From Akkermansia sp. RCC_12PD (GTDB taxonomy: Bacteria; Verrucomicrobiota; Verrucomicrobiia; Verrucomicrobiales; Akkermansiaceae), in assembly GCF_036417355.1 (NCBI RefSeq), contig NZ_CP143889.1, forward strand, positions 2,790,001 through 2,854,000: a stretch of 64,000 bases of DNA, given 5' to 3'. The position numbers and the translations under genes were made by a program. Under the pieces are notes generated by a model. It saw nothing but the letters and a program-made list of their open reading frames with translations. It was not told the origin of the DNA and searched no databases. Shown piece after piece: positions 1 to 9,353 of this stretch (its first letter is position 1; the number at the start of each line of letters is the position of its first letter).

Positions 1-101
1 CCACATCGGAAATCAAGATCGCCGTGATGGTGGACGAGTCCGACATCGACGAGGCGGCGCGCGTCGTCCACAAGGCATTCAACCTGGGCGGCCAGAATTA
101 A
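1..101 (+). CDS. Aspartate kinase, C-terminal end (partial)
   Basis: Only the last 32 codons and the TAA stop are inside the window. The readable tail contains TSEIKIAVMVDESDIDEAAR followed by VVHKAFNL, which matches the end of the second ACT domain of aspartokinase, where the final helix precedes the terminus. The family phosphorylates aspartate in the lysine, methionine and threonine pathway and its ACT domains bind end-product inhibitors. A terminator hairpin follows 25 bases later, so the gene ends its transcription unit. The call rests on a short stretch, and another ACT-domain protein is possible. Confidence 0.7.
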   Translation, partial: TSEIKIAVMVDESDIDEAARVVHKAFNLGGQN

Positions 102-125
102 CCAGTCCCCCCTTTCCCTGTTCCA

Positions 126-165
126 GGCCGGTTCGCTTGCGCGGCGGACCGGCCTTTTCTTTCTT
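126..165 (+). terminator. Intrinsic terminator after the aspartate kinase gene
   Basis: GGCCGGT (126-132) pairs with ACCGGCC (148-154), and a T-rich tract TTTTCTTTCTT follows directly. This is the form of a Rho-independent terminator for the preceding gene. Confidence 0.85.
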
Positions 166-515
166 GCCGTTTCATCCCTTTTCATCCCGTTCCCTGCGGA
201 TTCCCGCACACCTGATGAAGAAAGCGCCCCTTTTCAACGAATGGGGCAGGAGTGATGCCGTCAAGGGCGGAGTCTGCCGCCAACTGCAACACGGCTTGTG
301 CCTCATGTTGCGGCGGAAGAAGAGAATGAGCAGAGAAAAAAGGAGAGTTTCCAGCCTGATTTCCGGCGGCATCGTTCGTCTGACGGCCCTTCCGCAAGCA
401 CCGTCGCGCCATGCCGATGCGTTATATGGGTCTGCCGGAAATGTGCAAAAGGAGGGGAGGCGGGAAAGCGGATGACTTCCTCCCTGGTTTATGCGATCAT
501 TGGCACAAGAAAGAG
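166..515. other. Gene-poor interval
   Basis: I see no convincing gene here. Short open frames exist on both strands but have no recognisable domain. The open frame of the next gene extends upstream to 411, but that extra part (rich in Arg, Gly and Cys) does not resemble the family and is probably untranslated leader. Confidence 0.5.
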
Positions 516-1268
516 ATGAGTGCCGAATTTGTGAACCTGACGGCGGAAAACCTTCCCCATGAACATTTATGCTGCATTATCCGCAGCAAGAAGTTCCATC
601 CGGGCATTGACGCCAAGCGGCAATGGCTTTGCGGCCGGCTGAAGGAGGGCCATGTCTTTAGAAAGTTGAATGAGAAGGCTACAGTTTTTATTGAATATGC
701 TCCCCTGGAAACCGCCTGGGTTCCCATCATCGGCGACAATTATTATTATCTGTACTGCCTGTGGGTTTCCGGCAGCTGCAAAGGGAAAGGGTACGGGAAG
801 GCGCTGATGGAGTATTGTCTGGCGGATGCCGGAAAAAACGGCAAATCCGGCATTTGCATGCTTGGAGCAACAAAACAGAAAGCTTGGCTTTCCGACCAGT
901 CGTTTGCGAAGAAATTCGGTTTTAAAGTTGCCGATACTATCGGCAACGGGTATGAACTGCTGGCCCTTTCCCTGGACGGAACCCTGCCGAGCTTTTCCCA
1001 ACGAGCTAAAAAACTGGAAATTGAAAGCAGGGAGCTGACCATTTATTACGATATGCAATGTCCCTATGTTTATCAAAACATCGGGATCATCAGGCAGTAT
1101 TGTGAAACGAACGGGGTTCCCGTGTCTTTCATTCACGTGGATTCCCTGCAAAAAGCCAAGGAATTGCCCTGTGTTTTCAATAACTGGGCCGTGTTTTACA
1201 AGGGGAAGTTTGAGACGGTAAATTTGTTGCCGGATGTGGCCGCCTTAAAGAGAATACTGAAAAAGTAA
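516..1268 (+). CDS. YoaP-like GNAT N-acetyltransferase
   Basis: The 250-residue protein has an N-terminal GNAT acetyltransferase fold followed by the C-terminal extension of the YoaP family. ENLPHEHLCC at the start, FIEYAPLE, CLWVSG, and the acetyl-CoA loop GKGYGKAL (about residues 86-93) are typical. The C-terminal third (LTIYYDMQCPYVYQNI to VFNNWAVFYKGKF) corresponds to the YoaP-specific thioredoxin-like domain with a CPY motif. The ATG at 516 is chosen because family members begin just before this point; an in-frame ATG at 411 would add 35 unrelated residues. AAGAAAGAG lies directly upstream. The physiological substrate is unknown. It stands alone, in opposite orientation to the next gene. 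Confidence 0.75.
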   Translation: MSAEFVNLTAENLPHEHLCCIIRSKKFHPGIDAKRQWLCGRLKEGHVFRKLNEKATVFIEYAPLETAWVPIIGDNYYYLYCLWVSGSCKGKGYGKALMEYCLADAGKNGKSGICMLGATKQKAWLSDQSFAKKFGFKVADTIGNGYELLALSLDGTLPSFSQRAKKLEIESRELTIYYDMQCPYVYQNIGIIRQYCETNGVPVSFIHVDSLQKAKELPCVFNNWAVFYKGKFETVNLLPDVAALKRILKK

Positions 1269-1589
1269 TCCTGAAAAATGAACGTGCGGGTCCGTGTTTT
1301 TCCGGCGATTGCGGGATGATGCGGGCTTGTCGGAAATATCGGCCCCGGCCCCTTGCTCTCCCGGAATAACGGCCCGGAAGGGGAATGCGCAAACATCCGC
1401 CATGCCGGAATACGGATTTTCCCGAAGTTCTGCCGCAAGCGGCCGTTTCCTCCCCTTTCCCCTCCACTGACCTCCCCGGACAAGGTTTTTTCATCAGGGA
1501 AAGCAGAGGAAGAGGATGAACGGGACGGGCGGAAAAGGCGGCAGAATCCGGAAAATGAAACCGCGGCGCTCCGGGAAGGCCGTACCGGA
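1269..1589. other. Convergent intergenic region
   Basis: This roughly 320-base stretch separates two converging genes. I find no gene and no strong terminator in it. Overlapping open frames here are shadows of GC-rich sequence. Confidence 0.5.
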
Positions 1590-4500
1590 TTATCTTCTTC
1601 TCGCAGGCTGGGGCGCCGGGGGAGCGGGAGGAGCCGGGGCCTTCCCGCCGGAGAAGGGGGCGAAACTCCAATTCACGTTATCCAGGGGACCTCTGCCGCG
1701 CACCTGGAACAGGCCGCGCGCCAGCAGGAAGACGGGCGAGGTGAGAAGCTGCGGAATGCCGCGGAACCCCATCTGGAAATCGGAGTTGACCTGGAGGTCG
1801 GCCAGGCGTATCCATCCGCCGCCCTTCAGGGACAGGTTGCTGCCCGTGGCCACGAAGTTGTTCGTACGGATGTAGCCTTTTTCTATGGAAAAGTCGCAGT
1901 CGGCGCGGGTGAGCTTGTAGTTGATCAGGTGGCCCAGGCCGGGGATGTAATTGGCCAGGGCTTCCCCCAAAAAGCCGAAGATGGGGATTTCCACCAGGTT
2001 TCCGTGGACCAGCGCCGCTTCCCCCTTGGCCTGGATGCTGTTCATGTTGCCGCCCTTGGACGAGAATTCAATGGCTCCGTGCACGGTGGCCTTCTCCATT
2101 TTTTCCCCGTAGGATTTGCCGATGGCCGTCAGGTTCATGTCCTGGAGCACGAAGGAGCCGTTCAAGGCGTCCCCGCCGTCAATCTGCGCCAGCACGCGGC
2201 CGGTGAAGGAGCCTTCCCAGATGGTTCCCTGCAATTTGTCCACCACCACCCACTGCGGGGAGATGAGCACTTCCCCCTTCGTCCTGCCCAGGTCCAGCGT
2301 AGTTCCCAGGATTTTATAGCGGACGCGGCCCGCGGAGGCGTCAAAGCGGATGCGCCCCTTCATCAGCTTCAGGTCGTCCCCCATCGGGAACATGCCGCCG
2401 CCGGAAAGCGTCACGGGGCGCGTGAAGACGAATTCCCGGAGCACCTTCGCGGCGTCGTCCGAGAACATGCGCAGCGTATGGGCCGGATAGGCCTGCCCTT
2501 CCAGGCCCAGAACCTCCACGGTGTCCGGGACAAAACGGAAGTCGATGCTTTTGGCCTTCAGGGAACTGTCCGCCGGACCGCCGGACAATCCGGCGGAGGA
2601 AAGATAGTCGGAGTTGGAGACCGTCAGCGCCACGTTGGTCAGGACCAGCTGGTCCGTCACCAGGTGGGCGTCCGCGCGGGCGGATTTGATTTCCACCCCC
2701 TTGTATTTGGTGTTGGCGACGGATACGACGGCCTCAATATCGTAGGCCTTTTCCAGATTGTAAAGTCCCAGCGTTCCCTGGAAGGAGAGGTTGATCCCGG
2801 AGTTGCCGTGGAAGGCGAAGCGCTCCATGAAGAAGTCATCATCTTTCATTGCCATCAGCTTGTCGATCGTGTCCAGGGGAACCGTGGACTGTCCCATCAC
2901 GAACATCTGCCCGTCCAAGAAGCCGTTGGCAAAGAGTTCAAATTTCCCTTTTTCCAGTTCTATGCGGCAGTTCTGCACGAAGAGCTGGTTGGGCCTGTAT
3001 TCCACCTCCAGGTCCGCCGTTTTCACGGGCACCTTGTTCCAGGCCAGGTTTTCCGCCTTGATGCGTGCGCGCACCAGGGTGGGTTCCACGGGTTTTCCTT
3101 CCGGAATGTCCAGCCTGCCGTGCACGCGGAGAGTCGCTTTTTCCGGAATCTTCAGTTCCTCCGGCACGGGAACGGATTTGCCGCCCAGGGCCACGAGAAT
3201 TTCCGGCTTCAGGTCCGATTCCACCGTAAAGACAAGGTCCGTTCCCAGATAGCTGCCGTCCAGTTTCATCCGTCCGTCTTCACGCACCAGTTCCAGCAGC
3301 GTCACGTTGACGGATTTGCCGATCACTTCCACGTTGGCCGTGGCGGAATCAAATTCTACCCCCTGGTACGCCACGTCCCTGACGGCGGCGTTCATTTTCA
3401 GGCGGTCCACGCGGACCGGGCCGGACCAGTCCACGCCCATGCGTAGCGTGCCCGCGGCATTCAGTTCCGGGTCCCCGTTGATGACCAGGGTGGGCGGCAG
3501 TTCCACGTCTTCCGGGGCCATGGACCGGGCCATGTTCAGCATGGCGTTCACGGGTAGCGTGCTGTGGATGTCCACCTTGATTTCTCCATTCACGCCCATC
3601 ACCTTGCCGGAAAAGCTTCCTCCCTGGTGCCGTATGTCCAGATCCGTCACGTAGAAGTTGCCGTTTTCATAGTTGAAATCCCCGGACGCCTTTAAAAATT
3701 TCTCCCCGAACACGGAAAAGGCCCCCATGGAGCCGGACCCCAGCAGCTTGACCTGGTCCACGCCTTCCCATCCTTCCTTGAACAACAGCCTGCCGGATAT
3801 TTGAACGTGAGGCTCGCTCAGGAATTTCATTTCCCGCGGAACGAGGGATTCGTTGAGGAAGGACACCGTCCAGGACACGAGGGGGGCCGTGCTGGTGACG
3901 TCCCAGATCAGGGAGCGCTTTTTCAAATCCGCCTGAAGGGACAGCCTCACGAATCCCGCCGTTTCCGCATCTCTCATGGTGAAGCGCCTGGCCATGATGA
4001 CGGAGTCCGAGTAGTCGCCGCTGAAGATCAGGTTCTTGACACGAATTCTGCCGTATTGCAGTGAGGGAGCCTGAAAGTCCAGCCCCACGCGGATTCCGCC
4101 GCCCTTCATGTCGTCGCTCAGGTTGACCGCAAGCTGCGGCGGGGCGGATTCCGGCCACTTCACCCTGTCCAGGTATTCCAGCACGTGGTCAAGCTGCTTG
4201 CGGACGACCGCCACGTCTCCAGGCGTCAGCGCAAAGTCTCCGCCCTCCTCCTGCCCTGCGGGAAAGCTTCCCTGGGCGGTGACCCGTATTCCCTGCACCA
4301 CGGCTTCCGCCTTCGTGAGGTCCACCATGCCGGGGCGGTTCAGGTCTATCTCCGCATTCAGCCCGGTGACGGAAAAGACCCGTTCCGGCCTTTCCTTGTC
4401 CACCGGCATGCTGACGCTCAGCCCCGCCACGTTCACCCGCTCCGGGTCCACCTGGCCGTCCAGCAGCTTTTTCCAGTTCAGGGATATGTCCGCCTCATGA

Positions 4501-4781
4501 AGCCGGGCGATGGGGCGGCGGTTTTCCGGCGGCGCTTCCGGGTCCAGCATTTCCACGTCCTTCAGCGTGACGACGGCCCGGGGCCAGATGCTGACTTTCA
4601 GCGTGCCGATGTGCACGGGCACCCCTTTTTCCAGCAGGGCCTGTTCCACGCGCACCACCACAAAGGAGGGCACGCCCCAGATGGAAATATAGCAAATGAA
4701 GCCAAGCACCAGGGCGCACAGCAGAATAACCACGGTGGGGACCAATCCCCTGATCCATCTCATGAATGTCGAATGAGCCAT
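1590..4781 (-). CDS. AsmA-like envelope protein
   Basis: This 1063-residue protein has one N-terminal membrane helix (LVPTVVILLCALVLGFICY, about residues 13-31), followed by a long beta-rich region and an AsmA-type C-terminal module (GDDLKLMKGRIRFDASAG, then ALVHGNLVEIPIFGFLGEAL, about residues 770-960). The last 50 residues are rich in Pro and Ala and end in RRR. AsmA/YhdP/TamB-like proteins are anchored in the inner membrane and are thought to form hydrophobic grooves that carry phospholipids to the outer membrane. The length is between that of E. coli AsmA and YhdP. It is monocistronic. A long open frame on the other strand (1353-3446) is a codon-bias shadow. Confidence 0.75.
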   Translation of the reverse strand: MAHSTFMRWIRGLVPTVVILLCALVLGFICYISIWGVPSFVVVRVEQALLEKGVPVHIGTLKVSIWPRAVVTLKDVEMLDPEAPPENRRPIARLHEADISLNWKKLLDGQVDPERVNVAGLSVSMPVDKERPERVFSVTGLNAEIDLNRPGMVDLTKAEAVVQGIRVTAQGSFPAGQEEGGDFALTPGDVAVVRKQLDHVLEYLDRVKWPESAPPQLAVNLSDDMKGGGIRVGLDFQAPSLQYGRIRVKNLIFSGDYSDSVIMARRFTMRDAETAGFVRLSLQADLKKRSLIWDVTSTAPLVSWTVSFLNESLVPREMKFLSEPHVQISGRLLFKEGWEGVDQVKLLGSGSMGAFSVFGEKFLKASGDFNYENGNFYVTDLDIRHQGGSFSGKVMGVNGEIKVDIHSTLPVNAMLNMARSMAPEDVELPPTLVINGDPELNAAGTLRMGVDWSGPVRVDRLKMNAAVRDVAYQGVEFDSATANVEVIGKSVNVTLLELVREDGRMKLDGSYLGTDLVFTVESDLKPEILVALGGKSVPVPEELKIPEKATLRVHGRLDIPEGKPVEPTLVRARIKAENLAWNKVPVKTADLEVEYRPNQLFVQNCRIELEKGKFELFANGFLDGQMFVMGQSTVPLDTIDKLMAMKDDDFFMERFAFHGNSGINLSFQGTLGLYNLEKAYDIEAVVSVANTKYKGVEIKSARADAHLVTDQLVLTNVALTVSNSDYLSSAGLSGGPADSSLKAKSIDFRFVPDTVEVLGLEGQAYPAHTLRMFSDDAAKVLREFVFTRPVTLSGGGMFPMGDDLKLMKGRIRFDASAGRVRYKILGTTLDLGRTKGEVLISPQWVVVDKLQGTIWEGSFTGRVLAQIDGGDALNGSFVLQDMNLTAIGKSYGEKMEKATVHGAIEFSSKGGNMNSIQAKGEAALVHGNLVEIPIFGFLGEALANYIPGLGHLINYKLTRADCDFSIEKGYIRTNNFVATGSNLSLKGGGWIRLADLQVNSDFQMGFRGIPQLLTSPVFLLARGLFQVRGRGPLDNVNWSFAPFSGGKAPAPPAPPAPQPARRR

Positions 4782-5023
4782 ACGCCACTTACTTTACTTG
4801 CACAGGTACCTGCCCATGCTACCTTAAAAGGAGAGACATTGCACCATCATTTTACGTTGGCAATTTATTTCGTATTCCGGACATGCACGGGAATTTTCCA
4901 TTTAAACGGCACCCGCAGGAAGCCCCGGCCCCTGTCATCCGGCTTGAACAGGATGGAACGCCATTCAGTCAAACCATGTGCCAGGTCCGGCTAAAAGCCG
5001 GAAGAATCTCAATATTATTGATC

Positions 5024-5722
5024 ATGAATATTATTATCGACAGGGCATCGTCCAGGGGGCATGCCAACCACGGGTGGTTGAATACCTACCACACGTTCAG
5101 CTTTGCCAATTATTTCAATCCGGACCGCATGCAGTTCGGGGCCCTTCGCGTACTTAACGATGATACGGTGCTTCCGGACGAAGGTTTCGGAACCCATCCC
5201 CACAAGAACATGGAAGTGATTTCCATTCCCCTGAAAGGGAAGCTCCGCCACGGCGACAGCCTGAACAACAGCCACACCATCACGCGCGGGGAAATCCAGC
5301 TCATGAGCGCGGGAACGGGCATCCTGCACAGCGAGTACAACGACAGTTCCACGGATAATCTGGAATTCCTGCAAATATGGGTCATTCCGGACAGGATCAA
5401 CACGGAGCCCAAGTACAAGGATTACGACATCAAGCCCCTGCTGAAGCACAATGAGATTTCCACCTTCCTGGCTCCGGAAACGGATATTTCCATCATGCAG
5501 CAGGCGTGGTTTTCCTGGGCGGAACTGGACCGCGGCACATCACGGGAATACAAGTTCAAGGGCCAGAATACGGGCGTGTACGTCTTCGTGGTCGAAGGAG
5601 AAGTCAAGATCGGGGACATTGTGCTGAACCGCCGCGACGGAGCCGGAATTACGGATACGGAGGCCATCACCATTGAGGCCCTCCAGAATTCCACCGTCCT
5701 TCTGATGGAAGTGGCGCAGTAG
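5024..5722 (+). CDS. Pirin family protein
   Basis: This 232-residue bicupin starts MNIIIDRASSRGHANHGW, the usual pirin N-terminus with the HANHGWL motif. The N-terminal cupin has the expected metal ligands in GFGTHPHKNMEVISIPLKG and GTGILHSEYN. The C-terminal cupin (TGVYVFVVEGEVKIGD) lacks an obvious metal site, as is normal. YhaK-like pirins bind iron and some have quercetinase activity; others serve as redox sensors. The ATG at 5024 is preferred over the frame-open start at 4766 because homology begins exactly there. A terminator follows at 5768. Confidence 0.9.
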   Translation: MNIIIDRASSRGHANHGWLNTYHTFSFANYFNPDRMQFGALRVLNDDTVLPDEGFGTHPHKNMEVISIPLKGKLRHGDSLNNSHTITRGEIQLMSAGTGILHSEYNDSSTDNLEFLQIWVIPDRINTEPKYKDYDIKPLLKHNEISTFLAPETDISIMQQAWFSWAELDRGTSREYKFKGQNTGVYVFVVEGEVKIGDIVLNRRDGAGITDTEAITIEALQNSTVLLMEVAQ

Positions 5723-5767
5723 CGCAGCCGGAGTTTCTTCGGACGTGCTGCCGGATATTTTTATTCG

Positions 5768-5799
5768 GGCCTGCCCTTATGCGGGGGGCGGGCCTTTTT
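5768..5799 (+). terminator. Terminator after the pirin gene
   Basis: GGCCTGCCC (5768-5776) pairs with GGGCGGGCC (5786-5794), with one G-U pair, and TTTTTG follows. The hairpin overlaps the last codons of the converging gene that ends at 5777, so one sequence serves as terminator for one strand and coding sequence for the other. Confidence 0.75.
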
Positions 5800-6382
5800 G
5801 TCGTCCTTTCCCGTGCTTGCTCCGGCCCTTGATGAGCAGGCCCAGCCGCCACCCAAGCTGCACGAGTCCGTAGCACAGCATCCCCAGCACGACGCTGGAG
5901 ACGGCCCAGCCCGTCAGGAATTCCAGGGAAACCATGCCTATGCCCAAGCCGTTAAACGGAGCCCAGGACCATTGTTCCACTCCCGTTTTCAGCATGTTCC
6001 AGGTAGCGCCGGAAGTCGGCAGGCCAAGCCGGGAGAAAAGGAACCAGCCCAGCCACCACTGGGCGGGAATGGCAAAGAAGGTAAAGCCGGGAGGGGAAAG
6101 CCAGGCCATCAGGATGGCTACCGGAATGTTGCCCTTGCGCCACAGGCAGGCGAATACGCCCCACAGGCTCTGCATGGGCAGCGGGGCAATCGCGGCGGCG
6201 GCTCCCCAGGCTGCCCCGGTAGCCACGGATTCCCGTGTCCACGACCAGTAGACCGGGTCGAAGATTTTTGCGGAAAGAAAACGGCTGGTCCACGATTTTT
6301 TACGCACTTCCGTCAGCAGATAAAGCCTGACCTTGCGCATCAATTGCCTGTAGCGGTGTTCCATTCCGCGGCACAGTCTCAT
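5777..6382 (-). CDS. DUF2062 membrane protein
   Basis: The protein has 201 residues. The pattern of an amphipathic N-terminus, VYWSWTRESVATGAAWGAAA, then IAPLPMQSLWGVFACLWRKG, NIPVAILMAWLSPPG and two further hydrophobic segments matches DUF2062. In that family a conserved F/IxPxPxQ motif sits in the first membrane helix. Function is not established; DUF2062 proteins are small inner-membrane proteins often found near glycosyltransferases. The C-terminal tail is basic (KGRSKHGKGRQKG) and probably cytoplasmic. It converges on the pirin gene. An in-frame Met at residue 7 or 15 could also be the start. Confidence 0.7.
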   Translation of the reverse strand: MRLCRGMEHRYRQLMRKVRLYLLTEVRKKSWTSRFLSAKIFDPVYWSWTRESVATGAAWGAAAAIAPLPMQSLWGVFACLWRKGNIPVAILMAWLSPPGFTFFAIPAQWWLGWFLFSRLGLPTSGATWNMLKTGVEQWSWAPFNGLGIGMVSLEFLTGWAVSSVVLGMLCYGLVQLGWRLGLLIKGRSKHGKGRQKGPPPA

Positions 6383-6523
6383 ACAATCCCGCGCCTGATC
6401 AATTGTAAAATGCTCCAGCGCCTTTCATGCCGCATTTTATCCCAAATGCCGCCGCTGCGCGGTTTTGCTTGATTCTGCATGCGGTTTCATGAAATACCTG
6501 CGTGCGCACCTTCCTTCCGAATC

Positions 6524-7252
6524 ATGAGCAAGCAACGACTCGACGTCCTTCTGGTTTCCCGCAATCTCGTAGAATCCCGGGAACTGGCCCAGCGGCTCAT
6601 CATCGCCGGAGAGGTGAGCGTGGGAGGCCACCCCTCCACCAAGCCGGGCCTCAAGGTCAATGAAGACGCGGACATTGCCATCAGGAACCGCCCCCGCTAC
6701 GTCAGCCGCGGCGGCCTGAAAATGGAGGGCGCCCTGAACGCCTTCCCCGTCTCTGCGGAAGGCAAGGTCTGCCTGGACATCGGCGCGTCCACGGGTGGCT
6801 TTACGGACTGTCTGCTTCAGCACGGAGCTGCCAGGGTGCACGCGATCGACGTCGGCACCAACCAGCTCGTCTGGAAACTGCGGCAGGACCCCCGTGTCGT
6901 CGTGAAGGAGAAATTCAACGCCCGCTACATGACTCCGGAAGACATCGGGGAACAGGTGGACCTGATCGTCTCCGACGTCTCCTTCATCTCCCTGAAAAAA
7001 ATCCTGCCCGCGGCTTTCCCCCTGCTGAAGGAAGGGGGTGACGCCCTGGTGCTCATCAAGCCCCAGTTTGAACTCCAGCCGGGAGACATAGGCCCCGGCG
7101 GCATCGTCCGGGACCCGGCCCTGCACCAACGCGCAGTGGATTCCATACGCGCCTTTGTCACGGAGGAATTGAACCGCTGCTGGATGGGCTGCGAGCCTTC
7201 CCCCATCACAGGAACGGACGGCAACCATGAATTCCTGGCATGGCTCAAGTAG
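6524..7252 (+). CDS. TlyA-family S4-domain methyltransferase
   Basis: The 242-residue protein has an N-terminal S4 RNA-binding domain (MSKQRLDVLLVSRNLVESRE to KPGLKVNEDADI) and an FtsJ-like Rossmann methyltransferase domain with the SAM loop DIGASTGGFTDCLLQ (about residues 83-97), VSDVSFISL and the late motif LIKPQFE. TlyA proteins 2'-O-methylate 16S and/or 23S rRNA; family members are often annotated as haemolysin A. The start at 6524 is chosen because the S4 domain begins there; 15 upstream in-frame codons from 6479 are probably leader. It is a single gene on the plus strand. Confidence 0.88.
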   Translation: MSKQRLDVLLVSRNLVESRELAQRLIIAGEVSVGGHPSTKPGLKVNEDADIAIRNRPRYVSRGGLKMEGALNAFPVSAEGKVCLDIGASTGGFTDCLLQHGAARVHAIDVGTNQLVWKLRQDPRVVVKEKFNARYMTPEDIGEQVDLIVSDVSFISLKKILPAAFPLLKEGGDALVLIKPQFELQPGDIGPGGIVRDPALHQRAVDSIRAFVTEELNRCWMGCEPSPITGTDGNHEFLAWLK

Positions 7253-7350
7253 CCGGAGCCCCTTTCCCCGTGAGTCATGACATGCCCCGGAACGCCTCAA
7301 CAGGCGGTCCCCCCTCCCCACAATGGAGCGAACTTTCCTTTCCCGGCAGA

Positions 7351-8041
7351 TCAGATCCTATGGTACACCTCAGTGAACGGAATGCTGTACCGCTCGCCCC
7401 AGATGCCTTTCTCTCCGTCCCGTATTCCGCAGGGAACGACCATGTTGATCCCGACGCCATAAGGAAATTCCAGCAGCTTTTTCATACGCTTGCTGTCAAA
7501 TCCCTCCAGCGGGCAGGGATCGTATCCTTCTGCGACCGTGGAGATCATAAACGTCTGGGCTCAAGAGCGCATGGCTTGTTGACTGTAACGCGCATATCGC
7601 ACTCGGAAACTTCGCGCATCATGGGGCGGAAAAGGCCGATTCCCCAGGCCAGCAAGACCGGAAAGCGCCCAAAACGCCGCTACGGCGCGCGTAAAGGAAC
7701 GGCATCAACTTTCCATAGTATAACCTCCCGGTCCCTGATGCGTTCCGCCGGATGTTTCCACGCTCGAATGCGAAGACGGATTGCGCCCGCTGCCGGTACA
7801 AGTACTGCCGCGTCACGAAAACGACTATTTCCGAAGCCGTGGCGGCAGCCGACTGGCCGAGGCAGGCTCCGGCAATGCGGGCTATCAATTTAGGAAGGGT
7901 GATTTGGAAGAATTCCCATAACTGCATGTAGCCAGGGCGGCCAGTTCCAGGCAGCATTTTACCTTTTCAGGGGCAAGCTGTTTATTCTTAATAGAATACC
8001 CGCACGGCCCGCCGGTAATTCAAGGCTTCTTTCAAATTCAT
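7351..8041 (-). pseudogene. Decayed nitroreductase-family gene
   Basis: On the minus strand a readable but broken protein runs from MNLKEALNYRRAVRVFY (start at 8041) to PFTEVYHRI (stop at 7351). In between are ATASEIVVFVTRQ, ERGNIRRN, YYGKLMPFLYAR, FMISTVAEGYDPCPLEGFDS and INMVVPCGIR, the order expected for an FMN-dependent nitroreductase of about 230 residues. The pieces lie in different frames. One shift follows VRVFY near 7990, one lies near 7900 and one near 7640. The last is a single-base loss at about 7556-7560, where CAL should continue to AAQTFM. At least three lesions make a functional product very unlikely. Sequencing error cannot be excluded for a single shift but not for several. 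Confidence 0.85.
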
Positions 8042-8059
8042 ACCGTTCACCGCCACCTG

Positions 8060-8752
8060 CTATTGATTGAACCGGCCCATGACCGTTTCAGCCATCTTTT
8101 CCGAACTGAACGGGTCCTGGCCCGTGATCAGGTTTCCGTCGGCCACGACTTCCGGCATCATCGGGATCAGTGATTTCTTGTAATCCGCCCGCCGTTCCTT
8201 CAACGCGGATTCCAGATCGAAAGGCACGTCCTTTTTCTTTCCTGCCAGGCCTTCCTCAAACCAACTGAATCCCGTGACCTTTTTATCTTTTACCAGGTAT
8301 TGTCCGTCCGAGAGCTTTACGTTCAACAAACCGCATACGCCATGACAAATGGCAGCAACTATTTTATTGTGTTCATAGTGGTTTTTGATGAGTTCCTGCA
8401 GGACGGCGTTATCCGGAAAATCGAACATCGCGCCGTGGCCTCCGGCCAAATAAATGCAGTCGAACACCTCTCCGGAAACTTCATCCAGGCTTTTCGTGTG
8501 CCGCAGCACATCCCGGAATTCCGAATCGTCCCAGTAGCTTTTGGACAGTTTGTCCATGTACATCGTTTTCAGACTCGTGGGATCGACTGGAGTGTCGCCC
8601 CCCTTCGGGCTTGCGATGACAATGTCATATCCCCGCTTTTTCGCGCTGTCATACATGTGGGTAAGCTCGCTGAGCCATAATCCCGTTTCCTGTTTTCCGT
8701 CGGGAAACATCCCGGTTCCGGTTACTACCATTAATATTTTCATTTGTTTCAT
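8060..8752 (-). CDS. DJ-1/PfpI family protein, Hsp31-like
   Basis: This is a 230-residue class I glutamine-amidotransferase-fold protein. The nucleophile elbow AAICHGVCGLLN carries Cys136 followed by His137, and the conserved acid is Glu22 in GKQETGLWLSEL. Such proteins act as glyoxalases/deglycases, chaperones or cysteine peptidases; the sequence does not say which. The start is MKQMKIL, with an alternative Met three codons on. It lies directly downstream of the nitroreductase pseudogene on the same strand (18-base gap), so the dead gene may once have been co-transcribed ahead of or with this one. Confidence 0.85.
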   Translation of the reverse strand: MKQMKILMVVTGTGMFPDGKQETGLWLSELTHMYDSAKKRGYDIVIASPKGGDTPVDPTSLKTMYMDKLSKSYWDDSEFRDVLRHTKSLDEVSGEVFDCIYLAGGHGAMFDFPDNAVLQELIKNHYEHNKIVAAICHGVCGLLNVKLSDGQYLVKDKKVTGFSWFEEGLAGKKKDVPFDLESALKERRADYKKSLIPMMPEVVADGNLITGQDPFSSEKMAETVMGRFNQ

Positions 8753-9293
8753 ATCTCTGTTTTTCCTGTTCTATATAACTGCCGGTCATCATCTGTAATT
8801 CCTGATTGAAGTATGAATTACACACTGCCGGATATATTTTATTTTTCATCTATTGGCACCTTCAACCATGCACGGAAAATGAAACCCTTGTCAATGCGCC
8901 ACTTCATCCTAATAAAAAGACGCCGCCGCTTAAATGGCCAGTCTTCCATTCCTCTTTTAAAGGAAATCCTTAACAGGAATTCCGGGGGGCCTCCGGGCTT
9001 CAAAGCCGCCTTCCTCAAACAGAAAACACACTTTGCCTGTTATCAAATCTATTCATTTCCAGCACGATACACAAACACATCTTCCCTTCCATTCCGCCGG
9101 GCCGGACATGAAGAGGAAAAACAGGCTTTATCCTTTGCCTGCCGTCGTGCGCACACCGGAGCAGCTACGGCTGTTCCGCCCTTCCTCAATGACACAAAAT
9201 CTTCATTTGCGGAACCCGCCGCCCGAAGACTCGGCATTTTTCTCCGGCGGGATGTCGCCGGAAAAAGAAGATGCAGCCCTATCTCATTCCATC
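8753..9293. other. Gene-free interval upstream of the DJ-1 gene
   Basis: No gene is supported in these roughly 540 bases. The part next to 8753 is AT-richer and is the likely promoter region of the minus-strand gene. Open frames from 8813 onward lack any recognisable feature. Confidence 0.5.
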
Positions 9294-9331
9294 AAAAACG
9301 CCGCCTTTCCGTGAAACCGGGAAAGGCGGCG
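9294..9331 (-). terminator. Terminator of nagB
   Basis: CGCCGCCTTTCC (9299-9310) pairs perfectly with GGAAAGGCGGCG (9320-9331). On the minus strand the hairpin is followed by TTTTT, complementary to the A run at 9294-9298. It lies 22 bases beyond the nagB stop codon. Confidence 0.85.
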
Positions 9332-9353
9332 CGGCCGTTGTTGAAGCGGAAAA

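Noticed and set aside
1353-3446. A 697-codon plus-strand frame opposite the AsmA-like gene
   Set aside because: It is antisense to a clearly coding frame, rich in His, Gly, Val and Arg as GC-rich shadow frames are, and has no domain.
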